38,557 nt of DNA from RUG14186 sp964644555 (GTDB lineage: Bacteria; Bacillota; Clostridia; Eubacteriales; Anaerofustaceae). Shown here piece after piece: positions 8,500 through 16,332 of the stretch. Each line of letters starts with the position of its first letter. Position 1 is the stretch's first letter. Made by a program: the position numbers and the translations under genes. A model generated the notes under the pieces. The model saw only the letters and a program-made list of their open reading frames with translations. It had not been told where the DNA came from and searched no databases. The stretch lies in NCBI GenBank assembly GCA_964644555.1, contig CAZXWI010000003.1:1-38557 (forward strand), in the 5' to 3' direction.

Positions 8500-8640
8500 T
8501 TATGAATGTAACAGCCGTATAAATAAAGGCTCTTCACACAAGGTAAAGAGCCTGATTGCTTTATTTAAGCTAACTTTTTACCTCGACAGGATATTTAAGT
8601 CTTTCGACACCTGTTGTCTATGGCTGTTATTCACTTTCAA
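8500..8640 (-). ncRNA. L10 leader (ribosomal protein autoregulatory RNA)
   Basis: The 160-base untranslated region between the rplJ promoter and rplJ has the look of the Firmicutes L10 leader, which binds the L10(L12)4 complex. Minus-strand elements are a complex stem region around ACAGGTGTCGAAAGAC (about 8595-8620) and a terminator-like hairpin of GGCTCTT and AAGAGCC (8528-8552) followed by TTTATTTAT. In this family the hairpin is an attenuator that forms when the leader is bound. The assignment rests on position and these elements; I did not fold it or match it to a model. Confidence 0.75.
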
Positions 8641-8647
8641 CTTGATT

Positions 8648-8676
8648 ATTATAACACAATGTGATCTAAAATGCAA
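8648..8676 (-). promoter_or_regulatory. Promoter of rplJ-rplL
   Basis: TTGCAT (8671-8676) and TATAAT (8648-8653) on the minus strand are separated by exactly 17 bases. The -35 abuts the rplA stop codon. This supports separate initiation of the L10-L12 transcript after rplK-rplA. Confidence 0.75.
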
Positions 8677-9366
8677 CTAGTATTTCAAATTATTGATTTT
8701 TACACCGGGGCTCATTGTGCTTGCAAGTGTAATGCTCTTGAAATACTGACCTTTTGCAGCTGCCGGTTTAGCTTTTTTGATAACATCGATAAGTGCATCA
8801 ACGTTTTCTGTGAGTTTTGCTTCGTCGAAGCTTGCTTTACCAACGGGGCAGTGAATGATGTTTGTTTTATCAAGTCTGTATTCAATTTTACCTGCTTTTG
8901 ATTCGGAAACAGCTTTAGCTACATCCATTGTAACTGTACCTGTTTTCGGGTTCGGCATAAGACCACGAGGTCCTAAGATTTTACCCAAACGACCAACAAC
9001 ACCCATCATATCCGGAGTTGCGATAACTGCGTCAAAATCCATCCAGCCTTCTTTCTGGATTTTTTCCATCATATCTTCAGCGCCAACATAATCTGCTCCT
9101 GCTGCCTTAGCTTCTTCAACTTTAGCACCTTTAGCAAAAACAAGTACACGAGTCTGACGTCCTGTTCCGTGAGGGAGAACGAAAGCGCCTCTGATTTGCT
9201 GATCTGAATGACGAGAGTCAACACCTAATTTGATGTGAAGTTCGATTGTTTCGTCGAATTTAGCGGTAGCCATTTTTTTTACGAGTTCTACTGCTTCGCC
9301 TACTTCGTAAAGTTTGCCTTTTTCGAGCAGGTCTTTTTTAGCAACATAATTCTTTGCTTTTTTCAT
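8677..9366 (-). CDS. rplA: 50S ribosomal protein L1
   Basis: A 229-residue L1, the mobile stalk protein beside the E site, which controls release of deacylated tRNA and in many bacteria represses its own operon. Family landmarks are the N-terminal KKAKNYVAKKDLL, the GTGRQTRVLVFAKG segment, and the GPRGLMPNPKTGTV loop. The ATG at 9366 is preferred over the longer frame to 9399: AAAGG lies seven bases upstream and the sequence begins as in other L1 proteins. The gene follows rplK by 72 bases. That gap holds a small hairpin (ACGCC/GGCGT) of unknown role. Confidence 0.97.
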   Translation of the reverse strand: MKKAKNYVAKKDLLEKGKLYEVGEAVELVKKMATAKFDETIELHIKLGVDSRHSDQQIRGAFVLPHGTGRQTRVLVFAKGAKVEEAKAAGADYVGAEDMMEKIQKEGWMDFDAVIATPDMMGVVGRLGKILGPRGLMPNPKTGTVTMDVAKAVSESKAGKIEYRLDKTNIIHCPVGKASFDEAKLTENVDALIDVIKKAKPAAAKGQYFKSITLASTMSPGVKINNLKY

Positions 9367-9438
9367 TTTAAACCTTTCTGTGGTAATTACGCCTCCCACT
9401 GTAACGGCGTTTGTTTTATGTTAATTCTTAAAAGAGAA

Positions 9439-9864
9439 TTATTCTCCGATAAGAACGCCCATGCTTCTTGCTGTACCTTCGATCATGCTCATTGCAGCTT
9501 CCAATGATGCGGCATTTAAGTCCTTCATTTTGAGTTCTGCAATTTCCTGAACCTGAGCTTTTGTGAGTGTACCTACTTTATCTTTGTTGGGTTTGCCTGA
9601 AGCTGATTCGATACCGAGTGCTTTTTTGATAAGTACTGCTGCAGGCGGTGTTTTTGTAACGAATGTGAAGGTCTGATCCTGATATACTGTGATAACTACA
9701 GGGATGATCAAACCTGCCTGTTTTTCTGTTCTTGCGTTGTATTCTTTACAGAACTGCATAATGTTTACACTGTGCTGACCAAGAGCCGGACCAACCGGTG
9801 GAGCCGGTGTAGCCTTACCTGCAGGGATCTGTAATTTTATAATTCCGACAACTTTCTTTGCCAT
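9439..9864 (-). CDS. rplK: 50S ribosomal protein L11
   Basis: A 141-residue L11, which forms the GTPase-associated centre with the L10-L12 stalk. The proline-rich N-terminal domain (KATPAPPVGPALGQHSVNIM) and the C-terminal rRNA-binding domain (GTLTKAQVQEIAELKMKDLN, then GTARSMGV) are intact. Strong ribosome binding site GGAGGA. It lies between nusG and rplA in the usual order. Confidence 0.98.
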   Translation of the reverse strand: MAKKVVGIIKLQIPAGKATPAPPVGPALGQHSVNIMQFCKEYNARTEKQAGLIIPVVITVYQDQTFTFVTKTPPAAVLIKKALGIESASGKPNKDKVGTLTKAQVQEIAELKMKDLNAASLEAAMSMIEGTARSMGVLIGE

Positions 9865-9885
9865 CTTATTTCATCCTCCGAAAAT

Positions 9886-10416
9886 TTATAGTGCTGTTTT
9901 TTTGATTTGCGAGAAATCGAGTTCAACCGGTGTTTCTCTGCCAAACATATACATAATAGCTTTGATTTTGTGTTTTTCCATATTTATTTCTTCTACTATA
10001 CCGTCGCAGCCTTCAAACGAACCTGCAATAACAGTTACGGAATCGCCGACTTTAACATCGATGGTTGGTCTGCTTGCTTTGATTCCCAAATTTAAGAGTT
10101 CCTGCTCCGTTAACGGAACGGGTTTGCTTGCAGGACCGACAAAGCCCGTAACTCCCCTGGTATTTCTTACGACATACCAAGATTCGTCAGTCATAAACAT
10201 CTTAACCAATACATAGCCAGGAAAAACTTTTTTGGAAACGGTTTTTCGAACTCCGCTCTTTGTTTCTTCAACATCGTGCATGGGAACGACAACTTCCAAA
10301 ATCACATCTTCCATATCACGGCTTTGTACCGTGGCTTCGATATTTGCTTTGACCTTGTTTTCGTATCCGGAATAAGTATGAGCCACGTACCACTTAGCGC
10401 CGTTTGTGTCACTCAT
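9886..10416 (-). CDS. nusG: Transcription termination/antitermination factor NusG
   Basis: A 176-residue NusG. This universal elongation factor binds the RNA polymerase clamp through its NGN domain and couples transcription to translation or Rho through its KOW domain. The NGN domain begins KWYVAHTYSGYENKVK, and the KOW domain contains VGDSVTVIAGSFEGCDGIV. The ATG at 10416 is chosen over an in-frame TTG six bases earlier because AAGGTGG lies seven bases before the ATG but almost touches the TTG. It follows secE by 12 bases in one operon. Confidence 0.97.
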   Translation of the reverse strand: MSDTNGAKWYVAHTYSGYENKVKANIEATVQSRDMEDVILEVVVPMHDVEETKSGVRKTVSKKVFPGYVLVKMFMTDESWYVVRNTRGVTGFVGPASKPVPLTEQELLNLGIKASRPTIDVKVGDSVTVIAGSFEGCDGIVEEINMEKHKIKAIMYMFGRETPVELDFSQIKKTAL

Positions 10417-10428
10417 ATTCAAACCACC

Positions 10429-10653
10429 TTAAACCAAATTGTAGAATAAATTTGTAATCAGTGAAAATACTGCATCAAAAACATAAACCAAAGCAGCTGT
10501 AATCACAACGATTACGATTACGACCCATGTGCTTTTGAAAAGATCTTTTCTTGTGGGCCATGAAACTTTTTTGAGTTCCTTGTAACTGTCAACGAAATAA
10601 TTGCCGATTCTTCTGAAAAAACCGACTTTTTTCTGGTTTGCGTCTTTTGCCAT
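10429..10653 (-). CDS. secE: Preprotein translocase subunit SecE
   Basis: A 74-residue single-span SecE, which clamps SecY in the translocon. The amphipathic helix with the conserved YKELKKVSWPTRKDL motif (about 24-38) precedes one membrane helix (about 42-64). Ribosome binding site GGAGGG. It lies between rpmG and nusG. The tRNA-Trp gene found near here in some bacteria is absent; only 24 bases separate rpmG and secE. Confidence 0.96.
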   Translation of the reverse strand: MAKDANQKKVGFFRRIGNYFVDSYKELKKVSWPTRKDLFKSTWVVIVIVVITAALVYVFDAVFSLITNLFYNLV

Positions 10654-10677
10654 ATAAACTAAACCCTCCGCTGAACC

Positions 10678-10827
10678 TTATTTTGTTTCCTTATGCAATG
10701 TATGCTTTTTGCAGAATTTACAGTATTTGTTGATCTCCATTCTTTCTTTTGGACGGTCTTTGTTTTTCTTTGTGTCGTAATTTCTCTGTTTGCATTCTGT
10801 GCATTCGAGTGTAACTTTTACTCTCAT
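10678..10827 (-). CDS. rpmG: 50S ribosomal protein L33
   Basis: A 49-residue L33 of the zinc-binding (C+) form, with cysteine pairs at 9/12 and 36/39 and the conserved RNYDTKKNK segment. The ATG at 10827 follows AAGGAG. It is the first gene of the rpmG-secE-nusG-rplK-rplA transcript. No second L33 paralogue lies in the window. Confidence 0.95.
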   Translation of the reverse strand: MRVKVTLECTECKQRNYDTKKNKDRPKERMEINKYCKFCKKHTLHKETK

Positions 10828-10902
10828 AATTTTGTCAGACTCCTTATTTACATTTTATGATTTTTCACACTAAAAAAAGGCCTACTGCCTCTGTTTGATA
10901 AT

Positions 10903-10930
10903 AGTATAACACATTTTTGTAAATTTGCAA
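10903..10930 (-). promoter_or_regulatory. Promoter of rpmG-secE-nusG-rplKA
   Basis: On the minus strand TTGCAA (10925-10930) and TATACT (10903-10908) are separated by 16 bases, about 75 bases before rpmG. The leader contains a small AGGC/GCCT hairpin followed by seven T (about 10873-10886), which might attenuate. Confidence 0.7.
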
Positions 10931-11290
10931 TACAAATATGCATATTTTTACACTATTTTTTATATGATATATTTTCATTTGTATTATAGCATGACTTGGG
11001 CGGTATTTAAAGAGGAAAGAAAAATTAATTTGTGTTATTTTGAGGAATTGTCGGGGCATAGGTGAATTCATTGGACCGAGCCTTGACGAATATCCATCGA
11101 AAAAATCCAAGATTTTTTTAAAAAAGGAGCAATCCCGAAACAAACTTCGAAAATTAATTTATTTGTTTTGATTCGGTTAAGGTTATTGCGAACTTTTCGG
11201 CTCTCTGAAAATTTCAACCTCCCCCACCGCAAAGCTCAAATGCACATTTCTAAGAAATCTATGTGTGCAATAGGGCAAGCTATACTGCAA
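10931..11290. other. Divergent intergenic region, no gene
   Basis: About 500 bases separate rpmG from the divergent hydrolase gene. Apart from the two promoters it holds an AT-rich hairpin (AAAAAATC/GATTTTTT, 11100-11118) and a C-rich segment with ATTTCAACCTCC at 11211-11222, which recurs at 32589-32600. A 92-codon minus-strand frame covers part of it but looks non-coding. Confidence 0.5.
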
Positions 11291-11295
11291 TATGA

Positions 11296-11301
11296 TATAA
11301 T
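11296..11301 (+). promoter_or_regulatory. Candidate -10 of the hydrolase gene
   Basis: TATAAT lies 31 bases before the ATG at 11332. No good -35 lies 16-18 bases upstream (GGGCAA at 17 is poor), so the promoter is only partly supported. Confidence 0.45.
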
Positions 11302-11331
11302 ATAAAAAAGATTCTACCCAAAGGAGAAATT

Positions 11332-11862
11332 ATGAAAAAATTACTTATCGTTGTGGATTATCAAAACGATTTTACCACAGGCGCATTGGGATTTGAGGGT
11401 GCAATCAATTTGGATGAAAAAATTGCATCGAAGATTAGCGAGTACAGAAATTGCGGATACGACATAGCTTATACATTCGATACTCATAATGAAAACTATT
11501 TAAACACGCAGGAAGGAAGAAATCTTCCCGTTGAGCATTGCATACTCGGCACAAAGGGGCATGAGCTCTGCCCTCTTACCGCAGAAACCGTAAAAGAAAC
11601 GGATAAAATTTTTTATAAACCCACATTCGGAAGCGGTGATTTGTACGAATACCTCAAAAACACCGACTACGAGGAAATCGAGCTGGTTGGGTTGGTTTCC
11701 AACATATGCGTTATATCAAATGCGATAATTGCAAAAACAGCACTTCCCGAAGCTGTAATAACCGTGGATGCGTCATGCACCGACAGTTTTGATAAAGCCC
11801 TCAACGAAAAGGCTCTCGATGTTATGAGCGGACTTCAGATAAAAGTTATCAACAGAAATTAA
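11332..11862 (+). CDS. Isochorismatase-fold cysteine hydrolase (nicotinamidase-like)
   Basis: A 176-residue protein of the isochorismatase superfamily. The presumed triad is Asp in VVDYQNDF (residue 9), Lys in FYKPTFGS and Cys in LVSNICVISNA. The metal-binding pattern of nicotinamidases can also be read, as DTH in the TFDTHNENY segment and a later His in PVEHC. Nicotinamide to nicotinic acid in NAD salvage is the likeliest reaction, but related amidohydrolases share these residues, so no symbol is given. The ATG follows AAAGGAGAA. It is transcribed alone, divergent from the ribosomal genes and convergent with the DUF554 gene. Confidence 0.85.
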   Translation: MKKLLIVVDYQNDFTTGALGFEGAINLDEKIASKISEYRNCGYDIAYTFDTHNENYLNTQEGRNLPVEHCILGTKGHELCPLTAETVKETDKIFYKPTFGSGDLYEYLKNTDYEEIELVGLVSNICVISNAIIAKTALPEAVITVDASCTDSFDKALNEKALDVMSGLQIKVINRN

Positions 11863-11971
11863 TCTCATTATACACAAATACACAAAACGGTTTACCTAAA
11901 TAACAGATAAACCATTTGGCATGATGTATATAGTTCGGACATTGTGTAAATAAATATTATCCGAATATATC

Positions 11972-11996
11972 AAAAGGGTGCATTACGCACCCTTTT
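11972..11996. terminator. Bidirectional terminator
   Basis: AAAAGGGTGC and GCACCCTTTT form a 10-bp perfect stem around ATTAC. There is a T run on the plus strand and A/T flanks on the other, between two convergent genes that both need an end here. Confidence 0.9.
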
Positions 11997-12006
11997 TTAT
12001 TTAATT

Positions 12007-12726
12007 TTATAAGCTTGCCACCAACGACTCCACTGCCGAATAAATTATAGGCACAATTAGTGCCGGAAGCATATTGGCGGTTTTGATTTTATCTCGAACG
12101 AGAAAATTAAGCCCGATGCATATTATTATGGCATATCCTACAAAACATACCCTGTCAAGCACTATGCCATAAAGCACATTTTGAATTACCGATGCAAAGA
12201 GGCTTATGGCACCTTGGTATATAAACAAGGGAATAAATGAGAATATTACACCGAAGCCCATGGTAGAGGATAAAATTATCGCAGAGGTGAAATCCAGCGC
12301 ACTCTTTACATACAATGTGGTGGCATCACCGCTTAAACCGTCATTAAGAGCCCCGACCACCGACATAGCACCCACGCAGAAAAGCACCGTGGCATTCATA
12401 AAGCCCTGAGCGAAATTATCCTTTTCGAATTTCTTTTCTATTGAGGTGCTGAATTTTTCAAGTTTAGAATCTATGCCGATAATCTCTCCTATCAATGTTC
12501 CCACAACAAGACTTATCACCAAGACCAGTTCTCCGCTCGAAGTGATGTGTCCGTTTTCAACCGAAAACATTGATGCTATCACACCGTTTATTCCTATAAC
12601 CAAAACGGCGATTCCCAAAGCTTTGTTTACGCTTTGCTGATATGATTCTTTTATTCCTTTTTTAAATACGAGTCCCAATAATCCGCCCACTATTACGCAG
12701 GCAGCATTTACCAATGTTCCTTTCAT
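12007..12726 (-). CDS. DUF554 family membrane protein
   Basis: A 239-residue polytopic membrane protein of the DUF554 family (YdfK/YqgA type), with the typical start KGTLVNAACVIVGGLLG and about six or seven membrane helices. Several glycine-rich helices, including GALNDGLSGD, match the family. Function is unknown. The gene ends at the bidirectional terminator and begins 18 bases after the P5C-reductase-like gene, so the two are probably cotranscribed. Confidence 0.85.
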   Translation of the reverse strand: MKGTLVNAACVIVGGLLGLVFKKGIKESYQQSVNKALGIAVLVIGINGVIASMFSVENGHITSSGELVLVISLVVGTLIGEIIGIDSKLEKFSTSIEKKFEKDNFAQGFMNATVLFCVGAMSVVGALNDGLSGDATTLYVKSALDFTSAIILSSTMGFGVIFSFIPLFIYQGAISLFASVIQNVLYGIVLDRVCFVGYAIIICIGLNFLVRDKIKTANMLPALIVPIIYSAVESLVASL

Positions 12727-12744
12727 TTTAACTGTCCTTTTATA

Positions 12745-13500
12745 TTAATTGCCGAATTTTTTATAAGCACACATTACTGTGTCTGAAATGAGTTTATCCA
12801 TTTCATTTTCATTCATGAAACCGACTCCTTGCTCGGTAGCTCCGCCTTTTGTGGAAACTCGCTTAACCGTGTCGGAATATGAACCCATATCAAGAGCCGA
12901 TTCAAAGATGAGTTTTGTTATTTCATTACTTGTTTTGGTATCAAAACCCAAATTTACCCCTGCCTTAACGTAGCTGTCGAGCAGATATGCCGCAAAACCG
13001 AGTCCGCAGCCGGAATATGCAGTTACTTTTTCTATGTCTTTTTCTTCTACGGTGAATAGATATCCCAAAGTTTCAAACATATCCATAACATATTCGTTGT
13101 CGGTGGGGGTAATTCCCGTAATGCCTTTATTATTTGCCATGGCAAGGGTGGGCATTACACGGATTATGGTGCAAGGGGATGATATCTGCTTTGTAAGTTT
13201 TGATATACTCTCGCCTGCCATCGGACTTATCAATGTTTTTCCCGATAAAAGACGAGTATCGCTGTTTTGACAAATCACTTCAAAAATATGCCCTTTGACA
13301 GATATGAGTATGATATCGCAATAGGTGTATAAGTTATCCAACGATTCTACTGTGTTAAGACCTGTTTTCTTGGCTGAGTTCATTGCCTCATCGTTTGAGT
13401 CATACACGAAAATATCACTTTTATCAATAAAATCTTTATTGATAAGCCCCTGCGAAAAGGCTTTACCTATATTGCCGTAGCCTATAATACCTATTTTCAT
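12745..13500 (-). CDS. Pyrroline-5-carboxylate reductase family protein
   Basis: A 251-residue NAD(P)-binding protein with an N-terminal Rossmann motif GYGNIG (7-12) and the C-terminal helical dimerisation domain of ProC. The conserved VSTKGGATEQGV corresponds to the family's SPGGTT signature. The family reduces P5C to proline. The protein is somewhat shorter than typical ProC (about 265-280), and the ComER-like branch, of unclear function, shares these features, so a true ProC is likely but not certain. The stop of hisS lies two bases beyond it, so the two genes are nearly fused on one transcript. Confidence 0.8.
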   Translation of the reverse strand: MKIGIIGYGNIGKAFSQGLINKDFIDKSDIFVYDSNDEAMNSAKKTGLNTVESLDNLYTYCDIILISVKGHIFEVICQNSDTRLLSGKTLISPMAGESISKLTKQISSPCTIIRVMPTLAMANNKGITGITPTDNEYVMDMFETLGYLFTVEEKDIEKVTAYSGCGLGFAAYLLDSYVKAGVNLGFDTKTSNEITKLIFESALDMGSYSDTVKRVSTKGGATEQGVGFMNENEMDKLISDTVMCAYKKFGN

Positions 13501-13501
13501 A

Positions 13502-14746
13502 TTATCCTCTCAAATGCGATATGATATCTTCGGCGCATTTTACTTCGAATTGCTCTTTTGTTTGCATATCACGAAGGATGTATACGCCCGAATTCATTTC
13601 GTTTTCGCCTATAATAAGCACGAACTTGGTATTGAGTTTGTCCGCATATTTCATCTGGGCTTTGAGGCTTCTTTGCATAACATCGGAAGATACGCTAAAG
13701 CCTTCTTTGATAAGCTGTGTTTGGATTTTAAGACCTGTGAGTGCGGCATCATCTCCGAGAGAGGCTATATATAAATCGGCAGATGGGGTATAAGCTTCTT
13801 CATCTATTAACATCAAAAGCCTTTCCACACCGAGTCCGAAGCCGACTCCGGGAGTGTCATCGCCACCTAATTCTTTGATAAGTCCGTTATATCGGCCTCC
13901 ACCGCAGATGGTTGACTGTGCGCCGAGATTGTCCGATATAAATTCGAATGCTGTGTTGGTGTAGTAGTCAAGGCCTCGCACGATTTTATAGTCAAGCTCA
14001 TACGAAACCCCCATTGCATCAAGGGCATTTTGCAATGTTTCGAAGTGGTCTTTGCAATCATCGCAAAGGTAATCTTTCATTAAAGGTGCATCCGAAATAT
14101 GTGAAATGCATTTTTCGTTTTTGCAATCCAGTACCCTCATCGGGTTTTTATTAATTCTGGCTTTGCAATCATCACAAAGGTACTCTTCCCTCTGTTTGAG
14201 GTATTCTCTTAATTTTTCGTAATATTCTTTTCTGCATTTCGGACAACCGACCGAATTGATATGCAAAACAAAATCATTTACTCCCATTTTTCTGATGAAT
14301 GTATCGGCAAGGGCAATAACCGTGGCATCGGAATAAGCAGAGTGCGAACCCAATACTTCGCATCCCAACTGATGAAACTGCCTCATTCTGCCCTTTTGCG
14401 GATTTTCGGCACGATAGCAGCTTGTTATGTAAAAGAGTTTAACAGGCTGAGGCTCGCTTGACATTCCGTTTTGGATATAGGAACGCATTACGGGAGCAGT
14501 GCCTTCGGGTTTGAGGGTAAATGAATCCTTATCGTTTCTGGAGAAGGTGTACATTTCCTTTGTAACAATGTCGGTACCTTCGCCCACTCCCCTTACGAAT
14601 AAATCCGTAAACTCGAATTCGGGGGTGCGTATTTGTTTGAAGCCGAATTGCTCGCAGACTTCTTTTGCTGTTCTTTCAAATTTTTCCCATGTGGGAATTT
14701 CGTTAGGTAATATATCTTTTGTTCCTTTAGGTGCTGATAATTTCAT
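13502..14746 (-). CDS. hisS: Histidyl-tRNA synthetase
   Basis: A 414-residue class II synthetase that charges tRNA-His. Motif 2 is at about 108-124 (YRAENPQKGRMRQFHQ), the histidine-binding RGLDYYTNT at 257-265 and motif 3 GFGLGVERL at 302-310, followed by the alpha/beta anticodon domain. The insertion domain between motif 2 and the histidine motif has four cysteine pairs (168/171, 191/194, 208/213, 228/231), which suggests bound zinc. No T-box leader is seen directly upstream; only 11 bases separate it from the rhomboid-like gene. Confidence 0.96.
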   Translation of the reverse strand: MKLSAPKGTKDILPNEIPTWEKFERTAKEVCEQFGFKQIRTPEFEFTDLFVRGVGEGTDIVTKEMYTFSRNDKDSFTLKPEGTAPVMRSYIQNGMSSEPQPVKLFYITSCYRAENPQKGRMRQFHQLGCEVLGSHSAYSDATVIALADTFIRKMGVNDFVLHINSVGCPKCRKEYYEKLREYLKQREEYLCDDCKARINKNPMRVLDCKNEKCISHISDAPLMKDYLCDDCKDHFETLQNALDAMGVSYELDYKIVRGLDYYTNTAFEFISDNLGAQSTICGGGRYNGLIKELGGDDTPGVGFGLGVERLLMLIDEEAYTPSADLYIASLGDDAALTGLKIQTQLIKEGFSVSSDVMQRSLKAQMKYADKLNTKFVLIIGENEMNSGVYILRDMQTKEQFEVKCAEDIISHLRG

Positions 14747-14757
14747 TTTGTACTCCG

Positions 14758-15393
14758 TTAAAATTTATTTTTGTATTTCTGTCGTCTTATCCATGCTTTT
14801 ATTCTTCGGTAGATATCCGCACCGAAGAAGATTATCAAGCCGAGAAGCGAAGCGATTATTGAGAGTTTACCGCTTAGTGTTTCGGTTAGAAAGCTGAATA
14901 TCAACATAGCGATATCAATATATGCCAAATATTTCACCTTTAAAGGCAGAATATAAAACACCAAAACTTCGTAATTCGGATAAAGGTATGCAAACGCAAG
15001 GAATATCGACAGATTGATATAGTATCCGCTGTACATTCCGCCGGGGAATAAAAAGGCAACGATTATCGTTCCAAGCATACAAACAACATAATATGCCGTA
15101 AATTTAAATGTACCCCAGCTTGATTCCAAGGCAGTGCCTAGAAAGTAATAAAAATATATCGACAATAAAAAATACAAAGGCGATGAAGAAGCCGGAATCA
15201 GCACAAAGCTCAAAAGACGCCAAACCTGAGCCGACATTACCGCAGTTCTGTCAAGATACAAATATCCTATTATATTAGAATGCAATACATAATGCATAAC
15301 ATAGACTATGGCGGTTAATATGCTTATGTGCATCATCAAATTCGGTATTCCCCAGTTAGGGTGCTTTTGCTCTATTTTATCGATCAGTTTCAA
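14758..15393 (-). CDS. Rhomboid-like membrane protein, probably inactive
   Basis: A 211-residue protein with six membrane helices and a rhomboid-like layout. The QVWRLLSFVLIP turn and the LESSWGTFKFTAYY segment resemble the rhomboid L1 loop. The helix that should carry the catalytic GxSG reads NLSIFLAFAYLYP, and no catalytic His is evident in helix six, so it is probably a pseudoprotease. The frame is open for five further codons, but GGAGGA lies seven bases before the TTG at 15391-15393, which is taken as the start. The gene leads a run with hisS and the P5C-reductase-like gene. Confidence 0.72.
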   Translation of the reverse strand: MKLIDKIEQKHPNWGIPNLMMHISILTAIVYVMHYVLHSNIIGYLYLDRTAVMSAQVWRLLSFVLIPASSSPLYFLLSIYFYYFLGTALESSWGTFKFTAYYVVCMLGTIIVAFLFPGGMYSGYYINLSIFLAFAYLYPNYEVLVFYILPLKVKYLAYIDIAMLIFSFLTETLSGKLSIIASLLGLIIFFGADIYRRIKAWIRRQKYKNKF

Positions 15394-15441
15394 AGTAACA
15401 TCCTCCAATATAAAGCCATTCTAAACTATAATATTCTATAT

Positions 15442-15447
15442 TATAAA
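15442..15447 (-). promoter_or_regulatory. Candidate -10 of the rhomboid-like/hisS unit
   Basis: A minus-strand TATAAT within GGTTTATAATATAG, about 50 bases before the TTG start. The -35 (CATTAA) is weak. It is the best promoter candidate for the hisS run; the position is accurate to within a few bases. Confidence 0.4.
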
Positions 15448-15551
15448 CCTTTATGGGCGATTTTAATGCGATTTTGTGAAAATATATAGAAAATGCAGAA
15501 GAGAGATGATGGGGAGAACTGCTCCCTCGTCGCAACTTGCTCTGCGTTACG

Positions 15552-15583
15552 CAAAAAACAAAAACCGCCGCAAAGATGCGGCG
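15552..15583 (-). terminator. Terminator of the DUF4230 gene
   Basis: On the minus strand CGCCGCA and TGCGGCG form a perfect 7-bp GC stem (15566-15572 with 15577-15583), followed by GTTTTTGTTTTTT. It sits just after the DUF4230 stop codon. Confidence 0.88.
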
Positions 15584-15590
15584 ATAATCT

Positions 15591-16187
15591 CTATTTATAT
15601 ATAATATTGTAATTCTTAAGCCCGTCTATCGAAAGCAAAAGTTCGGTGAGAGCTTCTTGGGCGGATTCCTTTGCTTGAATGAGAAGTCCGTTGTCGATTG
15701 CGTTTTTCTCGCACAACTGCTTTTGCTCTTCTTCAAAGCCCGTTACATCTTCAACCCCTATCGGGTTAAACAAATTGGTCTTTTCGTCAAGCACCTGTAC
15801 GCTGTTTTGATCTATCTCATGCGATAAAATAACAGCATCGGGAATAGTTATCGTAACATCGTATCCATCGGTTTCCACCTTGACTTCGCTTAGGTTGATA
15901 CCTGCTTTTATGATTCCGTCAAACGACACAATAAAGCTCTTGCCCGTAAGAGGAATGTTCCAATCTTTAAACATCAAATTGTTTTCGAATGTACCCATGC
16001 TCGTGTAGTTGTATGTCATGGTAACAAGTTCGCTCACTTCCGAAAATTTAGCTGTTATGGTTTCCGCCGTTATCGTTGCCGGGCCTATTCTTATCGGACC
16101 TTCATATTGAGTACCCAAATAGAAACAAACCAATGCAACCAACACGAAAAGAACGATGATGAAAATAAGTTTTTTAATCTTTTTCAT
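15591..16187 (-). CDS. DUF4230 family membrane-anchored protein
   Basis: A 198-residue protein with one N-terminal membrane helix (about 6-26) and an extracellular domain matching DUF4230: the SELVTMTYNYT segment, a GKSFIVSFDGIIKAGINLSE core strand region, and a C-terminal helix ending GLKNYNIIYK. Family function is unknown. The ATG follows AGGAGAAAGC. It has its own terminator and a gap of 145 bases upstream, so it may be transcribed alone. Confidence 0.82.
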   Translation of the reverse strand: MKKIKKLIFIIVLFVLVALVCFYLGTQYEGPIRIGPATITAETITAKFSEVSELVTMTYNYTSMGTFENNLMFKDWNIPLTGKSFIVSFDGIIKAGINLSEVKVETDGYDVTITIPDAVILSHEIDQNSVQVLDEKTNLFNPIGVEDVTGFEEEQKQLCEKNAIDNGLLIQAKESAQEALTELLLSIDGLKNYNIIYK

Positions 16188-16260
16188 TGCTTTCTCCTAA
16201 ATTATATTATGAGTATGTGCCTAAAATGTGTGGTTACTTTGCATGAAATACGCCCAAATT

Positions 16261-16293
16261 AAATAGGACTGCATTCATCATGCAATCCTATTT
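16261..16293 (-). terminator. Terminator-like hairpin after the ABC-2 locus
   Basis: AAATAGGACTGCA and TGCAATCCTATTT form a 13-bp stem with one wobble pair and a 7-base loop, 40 bases past the last gene of the ABC-2 locus. The T tract on the minus strand is weak (TTTAATTT). Confidence 0.6.
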
Positions 16294-16332
16294 TATCACT
16301 TTATTATATAATTTGTCAAATTTCTTCGAAAT

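Noticed and set aside
10654..10677. tRNA-Trp gene between rpmG and secE, as in some bacteria
   Set aside because: Only 24 bases lie there.
11100..11119. Rho-independent terminator in the rpmG-hydrolase intergenic region
   Set aside because: The stem is almost all A/T and no gene on either strand ends nearby, so it is probably only an AT-rich inverted repeat.
10865..11143. A 92-codon minus-strand frame between rpmG and the hydrolase gene
   Set aside because: It spans the rpmG promoter, has no ribosome binding site, and resembles no protein family.
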